Program-made: the position numbers and the translations under genes
Shown: positions 56,615 to 64,000 of the stretch, in pieces
How positions within the stretch are numbered: position 1 is the first letter of the stretch
How the letters are laid out: every line of letters starts with the position of its first letter
NCBI GenBank assembly: GCA_001972305.1
Contig: BDDD01002240.1
Location: 152,685-216,684, forward strand
DNA: 64,000 bases
Direction: 5' to 3'
Source: Cephalotus follicularis
Lineage: Eukaryota; Streptophyta; Magnoliopsida; Oxalidales; Cephalotaceae
Notes under the pieces: model-generated
Told to the model about the DNA's origin: nothing
The model's database searches: none
Seen by the model: the letters and a program-made list of their open reading frames with translations, nothing else

Positions 56615-56630
56615 ATCTCCCCCCCTTAAG
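56615..56630 (-). other. F polypurine tract, copy 1
   Basis: On the minus strand CTTAAGGGGGGGAGAT precedes the LTR, after a TTCGAGGATGAAATTT block. In copy 2 the equivalent (60,215-60,230) reads CTTAAGAGGGCGATAT. Confidence 0.85.
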
Positions 56631-58375
56631 AAATTTCATCCTCGAAATTTACTCGCATCACTTGGTAAGAAAACATAGTTCCGCCTGCTCATGTCGTCCA
56701 TACACTCTCCCAAGAAGTATCTCTCTAAAAGAACTGATCTCGAATGTCATAGATATGTACTAGTACTCTCTCATCATCGATACATGAAAAGCCATAGGTA
56801 GACTAACGCGCCGATACATAAAGTGATCTCGAACAATCCAATGTCGTTGAAACTGAGCCTTTCGCAAGTTTCTAACTTAATCACTCTTGTACCGTGATGC
56901 CCGTAAAAACACTTTTTCATCCAGCTGAAACTTCATGTTCACGCGACATCTGTTTACGAACTCCTCACCGATACTATCCCAACATGAGTTGTATTTCGTG
57001 TTGCCAACCATACCATATTCTTGGAGATATCATGCCACTAGCCTGTGTCTATGAAAGTCATAAGACAAGCTCATCTTAGAACTATTCTCGCCCAATCACG
57101 CTTCTGCTGCACCACTCTGATGGAATCCCGTGCATTAGTGCTGATATGGTCGCTCTTTAAGGTGATCTAGATCGTAGGCGCAGGATCAATAGATGTGAGA
57201 TGTTTAGGCAAGTCATTTCAGTATAACCTATATCGCATTGCACCTTAGCTGTGTCCGTATCGGTCATATAACGAAGTTCATCGCTACATGCTCCCATATG
57301 ACGTCAAAAACCATATGAGCCATGCATTGAAGCCAACATGCAAGTTTGCAGGATCAACGAGGTGCACGAACATCATACGCGTCGAGCGACACACACTCGG
57401 ACAACGAATAAGGAGCGAAGTCCCACGCTCATTTCATATCCCGTATCCAACTGTACGAGAAAGGTCTAGTAGCCCACAACACGTCGAATGAACAACGTAT
57501 GCTTGAAACACACAAACTACTACAGGGTCAGCCATCGCCTGAAAAGGCATCAGAAAAAAATCTTCCGAGGAACAATGGGATTCCGTCTCATAGGTATGCA
57601 GCACAAGGTCTCAAATGCAATCCATCAATAGCAAGGATGTCCGAAGACAAAACTGAAGAGGCATACGTATTGATCGATCAATGAATCAATATGGAGCCAG
57701 CCAAGCCACGCAATCAAAATCCCGCTCAAACGCCCGTACGTATACAAGCAAGAAGTTGTCTGAACGAACCACAATTCAAAACGATGAATAGTCAACGTCA
57801 AATGTGTGGAAACGTCGAGAGAATCCCATGCTAGCACCGTTATGCGTGATATGAGAATACGTAAAAACTCCCGGTGCGGATAATCAAGGCTGACGATCAA
57901 AATCTCAAGGTACCATGAAGGCAGGTTGCCTATACTCAAGTCATCATGTGTACAAAACGTTAGCACACGCAGAAGAACATGCACATAAATACGTAGACAA
58001 GCCTCGTGCAAGCACCGCATTATGCACGCATAACCGCCAAGCAAACAACAAGAAGTGCACAGAATAGCATGCTTACAAACTCTTCATGTGGACAATGAAT
58101 GCATCGACTACATAAAATGCACACGAGCGCACATCAAGATGCACACGCAACAGCCAAGCGCACAACAATTGGCATCAATAGCTCAAGGGCACTGCAATCA
58201 TAGCACACTCTCCGCTTGAGAATATAAAGCAGCTGCAATAGCTTGAAGTTTCACTGCTGCATCGCATTGAGTTGCTAGATGTTGAACATCTCATTATCAA
58301 AACTGCGATATTTCTCTTCATGTGTTCTACCATAAGTGCTCCCTCAAGCGACGATATACTTGGCACTATTAAAAA
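56631..58375 (-). other. F internal sequence, copy 1 (degenerate)
   Basis: By position this should be the 3' end of a pol gene on the minus strand. I cannot recognise integrase or chromodomain motifs. A 139-codon minus-strand frame (57,625-58,044) is present in both copies but matches no family I know. The tract is CpG- and TCGA-rich and may be strongly mutated pol or unrelated sequence. Confidence 0.5.
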
Positions 58376-60214
58376 TAGCCATCTCATATTAGAATCCACA
58401 AAGGAGTACATAACCAACAACAAAACTCAAACATAACAATACGAAGCAAGAATGAATATAACAGTAGCATTAGGAACAATATACACCCGCAGGACCCAAT
58501 GCGGATACGATGTCACGAGGTGAAATGAATATACGACCACAAGGTCTCATATCAATGTGAACACTCAATCAGAATACCAACAGAGGGCTCAAAGCAAACT
58601 ATTAAGGAACTGATTTCAATTCGACTATCAACAGGTCATATTACATGATCAAATCAAACAATAGAAACTATCAACATCCTTTGACATTTGAGAACTCATT
58701 TTCTCAACGGTACCAACAACGAAGCTCAAATATATCGACACGGAGATGGAAAAAATATAATAGCAATGGCAACAAAACAAAATACATCTCCGTAGGAGCC
58801 AAATCGATATACGACAACAACAGAAACATATATGTCCACAAGAGCCATGTAGATACAACAGCAAAAGACTGGATGGACATATGATCACAACTAATTCATA
58901 GCAATATAGGGGTTCAGTCAAGAATGCCCAATAAAAGATCCCGAATATACGATGATGGAAACCAATCACAAGAGCTATCAACAAGCTTAGGAATCGTAAA
59001 TACAAGATATCAACAATCATATAAATAAACAAGCTATGGCATTTAAAAATCACAACAAAGGCAATATCCAGCATCAACAACAAATGAGATAAAGTAAGGA
59101 AGGAGATGTTCTACTCACAAATTCAATGCCCATTTCTATAGCGAACTAACCCCTCGAAGCTTTGAATCGGCTATCGGATTCCCGTCATCGTTTCGAAACT
59201 CTATCAACCGTCACACTGCATAAACAATACATATCGGTTACTTCCTACACATACGCAGTTAACACTGTGAGTCATCGGAGCTTTGGCCAATTTCCGATCA
59301 ACCTGCCAAAGTTCCGACGACACCTAAAACAACTCCTAAAACAATTAATCAACTCACATTATTGATCGAAACTCACGGCGAGACGCCCGGGAACGGGCAG
59401 CTACCATCGGCAGTGAGTTGACTCACTGAGTCAACTCGCCGGTCGTCCAACAATTACGGCCACTTTACAAAAAGTTCACAAAACCACCAGGCCTACACAT
59501 CTCAGCCCGAAACTCGCCGAGAATCGGTGGCTGCCGGCGCGCCCGAGCTCCGGCCGAGACGCCATTGCTCCGGTCTCACCACCCTAGCATCCACAAGCTC
59601 CGGTCTACTCATTGGTGGCCGAGACTCGCCGGGAATCGGCGCCAAACGTGGGGCCATAGGCGGCAGCGAGTCGGCTCAACTCAGTCGACTCAACCGCTAA
59701 ATCCGGCCGTTTCCGGCCGAATCACGCCTCAACCACCACTTAAATGAAGAAAGGTGTTCTTCGAGGCCACGACCGCACCCATCCGCGACGCGAAAAGTGG
59801 CGGACGGCGGCGAACGCGCACCGACAGTGGCCATCGGGCGTGGGGAGGAAAGAAGGAAAAAGAAGAAAGGAGGGAGAGGGAAGGCTTACCGGTGGCTGGA
59901 GGAAGACCCGCGCTGCTCCTCCCGGTCCGGCGCCTTGCGCCGTCGTCTCTCTCCCGATCTCTCTACGCCTCTCTCTGTCTCATCTCTCGTCCTTCTCTGT
60001 TCTCTATCTCACTCTCGGGCGCATTGCGCCCGAGTCCTTTTAATTTCTAAGGCGCATAGCGCCTTCCAGAAAACGCAGGCGTTTTCAATATTTTTTTTAA
60101 ATAACATAAAATACACACATATATAATAATAATAATTACTAAAACCCACTTGCCCAATTTTCACGCTCACGTGTTTTACAAATCATCCTTGTAAATGTGA
60201 CACGGGGAGTCACA
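58376..60214 (-). repeat. F LTR copy 2 (truncated end)
   Basis: It starts TGTGACTCCCCGTGTCACA on the minus strand at 60,214. Its distal ~220 bp are missing compared with copy 1, because the duplication breakpoint lies inside the LTR. Confidence 0.85.
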
Positions 60215-61975
60215 ATATCGCCCTCTTAAGAAATTTCGTCCTCGAAATTTACTCGCATCACTTGGTAAGAAAACATAGTTCCGCCTGCTCATGTCGTCCA
60301 TACACTCTCCCAAGAAGTATCTCTCTAAAAGAACTGATCTCGAATGTCATAGATATGTACTAGTACTCTCTCATCATCGATACATGAAAAGCCATAGGTA
60401 GACTAACGCGCCGATACATAAAGTGATCTCGAACAATCCAATGTCATTGAAACTGAGCCTTTCGCAAGTTTCTAACTTAATCACTCTTGTACTGTGATGC
60501 CCGTAAAAACACTTTTTCATCCAGCTGAAACTTCATGTTCACGCGACATCTGTTTACGAACTCCTCACCGATACTATCCCAACATGAGTTGTATTTCGTG
60601 TTGCCAACCATACCAAATTCTTGGAGATATCATGCCACTAGCCTGTGTCTATGAAAGTCATAAGACAAGCTCATCTTAGAACTATTCTCGCCCAATCACG
60701 CTTCCGCTGCACCACTCTGATGGAATCCCGTGCATTAGTGCTGATATGGTCGCTCTTTAAGGTGATCTAGATCGTAGGCGCAGGATCGATAGATGTGAGA
60801 TGTTTAGGCAAGTCATTTCAGTATAACCTATATCGCATTGCACCTTAGCTGTGTAAGTATCGGTCATATAACGAAGTTCATCACTACATGCTCCCATATG
60901 ACGTCAAAAACCATATGAGCCATGCATTGAAGCCAACATGCAAGTTTGCAGGATCAACGAGGTGCACGAACATCATACGCGTCGAGCGACACACACTTGG
61001 ACAACGAATAAGGAGCGAAGTCCCACGCTCATTTCATATCCCGTATCCAACTGTACGAGAAAGGTCTAGTAGCCCACAACACGTCGAATGAACAACGTAT
61101 GCTTGAAACACACAAACTACTACAGGGTCAGCCATCGCCTGAAAAGGCATCAGAGAAAAATCTTCCGAGGAACAATGGGATTCCGTCTCATAGGTATGCA
61201 GCACAAGGTCTCAAATGCAATCCATCAATAGCAAGGATGTCCGAAGACAAAACTGAAGAGGCATACGTATTGATCGATCGATGAATCAATATGGAGCCAG
61301 CCAAGCCACGCAATCAAAATCCCGCTCAAACGCTCGTACGTATACAAGCAAGAAGTTGTCTGAACGAACCACAATTCAAAACGATGAATAGTCAACGTCA
61401 AATGTGTGGAAACGTCGATAGAATCCCATGCTAGCACCGTTATGCGTGATATGAGAATACGTAAAAACTCCTGGTGCGGATAATCAAGGCTGACGATCAA
61501 AATCTCAAGGTACCATGAAGGCAGCTTGCATATACTCAAGTCAGCATGTGTACAAAACGTTAGCACACGCAGAAGAACATGCACATAAATACCTAGACAA
61601 GCCTCGTGCAAGCACCGCATTATGCACGCATAACCGCCAAGCAAACAACAAGAAGTGCAAAGAATAGCATGCTTACAAACTCTTCATGTGGACAATGAAT
61701 GCGTCGACTACATAAAACGCACACGAGCGCACATCAAGATGCACACGCAACAGCCAAGCGCACAATAATTGGCATCAATAGCTCAAGGGCACTGTAATCA
61801 TAGCACACTCTCCGCTTGAGAATATAAAGCAGTTGCAATAGCTTGAAGTTTCACTGCTGCATCGCATTGAGTTGCTAGATGTTGAACATCTCATTATCAA
61901 AACTGCGATATTTCTCTTCATGTGTTCTACCATAAGTGCTCCCTCAAGCGACGATATACTTGGCACTATTAAAAA
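60215..61975 (-). other. F internal sequence, copy 2 (degenerate)
   Basis: It is nearly identical to 56,615-58,375. The frame at 61,225-61,644 repeats the one in copy 1 with a handful of substitutions. No recognisable domain is seen. Confidence 0.5.
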
Positions 61976-63007
61976 GTATTGCAGAAAAATGGGTTATGAT
62001 CTTCGCAAAACTTACGTCTGATAGCTTCATCGTGAGACGCACATGACCTGTCCATACATTAACTTTACGTTATCTCGAAGCGAGTAGTCAGGGTGATTAC
62101 CATTCTATCACCGAGCATCACTGATCTTATCCTGCAATATCTGTCTATCCCGAAGAGTAGACGATAGAGTCCCCATGCATAAGGCTAATAGGATCACGTG
62201 CAATGATCCGACTCTGGTAACAAAATGAATAACTCATCTGAAGAGAAGCCAGAGAGGTGGAAAACTTCTTACTCAAAGCATTTGTAATCACGTTTGCCTT
62301 GGGTATTCGTTAACATAATCGAAATCTTTAATCGTCTCCACCGAGCTCTACTCGAGGCTCGAATCCCTGTCGATAAGGATCTACATATAGCCGACATTCG
62401 TCCACAATAGATAATGTCTTCTAGACATAGCCTTATAGGCTAAATCCTTCGTTGTACTCTGTTAACGATTTCACTAAGTACTCAAGCAAAACGTACTATA
62501 CTGGTTGCCTGAACCCCTTCTGACAATCCGTTATTGTCAACAATTCGTCACTATGATACTGCCCTGGAACATATGCAAGGACCACATAGTAGTTTCTCCA
62601 ATGCATTTAGGGTGTTCTACCGCGTACATCGTGCCTTAATAGCTTACAAAGTCTCGAATAGCCAGGCTGTGGCCCGCTAGAACTCTGGCTCAGACATATC
62701 AATTAATCAAGGGTTAGAGGGAAAGATAACGTCCTCTCGACTAACTCGGCCGCTAGCCAAAAGATGATATCCAAGAATATCTCTGGTTTAAAAATTCTTA
62801 TATCTTACTCTATTTCTACATCAAACGTCTATCTAGTAACCATAAAATATCTTACTATTCATATTCACAACGGGACCATCTTACCGACCACGGGGCATGC
62901 TACCGAACACATGACATGCAATGCATGATATGCAAGAGTTTATAAAACTTTAAAACCACTTTCGAAAAACAATTTACGATATAAGTCTAGAGAATCTAAA
63001 ACCAAAA
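61976..63007 (-). other. R leader or degenerate 5' interior
   Basis: This is sequence between unit 2 and the primer site. On the minus strand it should hold the leader and gag of element R. No open frame above 60 codons and no gag motif is visible, so gag is deleted or too decayed to read. Confidence 0.5.
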
Positions 63008-63019
63008 GCTCTGATACCA
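63008..63019 (-). other. R primer binding site (initiator-Met tRNA, perfect)
   Basis: On the minus strand TGGTATCAGAGC lies three bases after the LTR end. It is the canonical plant gypsy primer site and the only perfect one in the window. Confidence 0.93.
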
Positions 63020-63022
63020 AAA

Positions 63023-64000
63023 TGTCACACCTGTTCCCTACAACAACTGACATCCTACCAAGAACGGATATGACGTTCCACATGACAACTTCCTTTCGGA
63101 AGTCACCATATGGATTTTTATAAAACTCACTTTAAACTTGAAACATTTCTTAAAACCTTGAAAATTTTTCTAACTCTTAAATTTTTACGAAAATCGGGCA
63201 TGTAGTATCCGTTTATCGGACTATGCCCCCTGTAAAGAAAAACACATTTTATAATCACACTCCCGAAGGAGGAATCAACAGTTTTAAAAGGGCTCAGCCC
63301 TCAGCAAACCACAATATAAAGCAGTAAACATGGGTTGGGCTCAGCCTCAACCATTTCAACAAGCAATAAAAGTAAATCTATAGGGCTCGGCCCTTTTAAA
63401 AGCAAAACCATAAAATGAAACCTTTATATAAAACATAAGTAAATGCATAATTTAAATATTGATGTAGTATGCTATGCATGTGTTAAAATCCTGGTAGCAT
63501 GCCCTGCCTCCGTGGTCATCATCTACCGAAAAAAACTAGCAATTGCTTACCATCTTGCCTTTATCTGGAAGGGAAAGAAAATAAAGTAACATGAACCCCT
63601 CAGAACTCGGAACTTAAACAAGTTGCCGTGAAAGTAGCAACCGAAGGCTCAAAGTAAATATTTCAAACAATTACAGATACAAGTATAATACCTCGGTAAC
63701 AACTCATAGCTCTAAAAGAAGAGCCTAAAGCAAATATGAACGTATAGAATTAAGGAAAATGTAAACACTAAGAGTAAATGTAGCACCTGAAGTAAATATA
63801 ACACCTAAAACAAATGTGTAGCTCTTAGAACTATAGAAGCCAACTAACACTGATAGGAAAACCTAGAACTAAAGTAATAACGACATCTAATGTAACGTAA
63901 GGTGAAACTCGAATGTAGTAAAGAGAAAAATAAGCCATATATCAATACCCTCTACATAAAACAAAGATGAGTGAATCAGTAAACCTGATTGGGGGGAGAG
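63023..64000 (-). repeat. R 5' LTR, last 978 bp
   Basis: On the minus strand the LTR ends GGGAACAGGTGTGACA at 63,023, and its start lies beyond the window. It is not similar to the F LTR end at 54,557, so R and F appear to be different families. It contains short inverted repeats GGGCTCAGCCC (about 63,291-63,301) and GGGCTCGGCCC (about 63,382-63,392). No gene is present. Confidence 0.85.

Larger units (their letters stand above)
54775..58375. repeat. 3.6-kb tandem duplication, unit 1
   Basis: The unit consists of most of F LTR copy 1 and 1.76 kb of adjoining sequence. It is followed head-to-tail by unit 2 with only scattered differences. The joint shows a short A-rich overlap (TTAATAGCC against AAAAATAGCC). 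Confidence 0.93.
58376..61975. repeat. 3.6-kb tandem duplication, unit 2
   Basis: It is the second copy of 54,775-58,375. It contains F LTR copy 2 (start on the minus strand at 60,214, left end cut at 58,376) and internal copy 2 (60,215-61,975). It ends at CACTATTAAAAA, after which the sequences diverge. Confidence 0.93.

Overview
This window is intergenic plant DNA. I see no host protein-coding gene, no rRNA or tRNA gene and no CRISPR array. Almost every base that can be assigned belongs to LTR retrotransposons. The plant origin is inferred from the element types: Ty3/gypsy chromoviruses of the Tekay/Del kind (single gag-pol frame, C-terminal chromodomain, initiator-Met tRNA primer site, LTRs of 2-3 kb) and one Athila/Tat-type element (Asp-tRNA primer site). 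The dense nesting, two solo LTRs and many C-to-T stop codons suggest a large, heavily methylated genome. The species cannot be named.

Left block (1-27,335). An unidentified LTR, minus strand, ends at about 1,977. A short host tract of ~51-bp tandem repeats follows. Element E1, a minus-strand Tekay-like element (2,105-25,838, flanked by TATAT), was inserted into those repeats. E1 carries one solo LTR in its own 3' LTR (2,186-4,751, TSD CGTTT) and another inside its chromodomain (7,118-9,794, TSD GTGAT). It also holds a composite insertion between RNase H and integrase (11,053-19,889), made of two LTR fragments of element N and a truncated plus-strand element M. Just right of E1 lies a 1,443-bp LTR-derived unit with 76-bp inverted ends (25,888-27,330).

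Central block (28,333-54,556). This is a four-level nest. Element P (plus; RNase H, integrase, chromodomain, start of 3' LTR at 30,210) is interrupted at 31,058 by the LTR of element Q (minus). Q's LTR is interrupted by element T (plus, 32,992-51,902, perfect TSD CTATA). T's gag gene is interrupted by element S (36,642-44,468, TSD CTCAC/CTCAT). S is an Athila-type element that keeps gag and protease but has no reverse transcriptase, RNase H or integrase. Q resumes at 51,903 and its pol runs to about 54,556.

Right block (54,557-64,000). A minus-strand LTR family (F) and adjoining degenerate internal sequence form a 3.6-kb direct tandem duplication (54,775-58,375 and 58,376-61,975). Another degenerate leader follows, with a perfect initiator-Met primer site (63,008-63,019). 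The 5' LTR of element R runs off the window from 63,023.

The most unusual signals are: (1) arrays of short palindromes built on GTCGAC inside most of these LTRs, with family-specific flanks (CA-GTCGAC-TG, AC-GTCGAC-GT, GC-GTCGAC-GC) and similar positions in several LTRs; (2) the fold-back LTR derivative and the hairpin formed by the first bases of its LTR family; (3) the gag-protease-only element S; and (4) T's pol frame, broken by about a dozen stops that are all compatible with C-to-T change and by no frameshift. All alignments and counts were made by eye.
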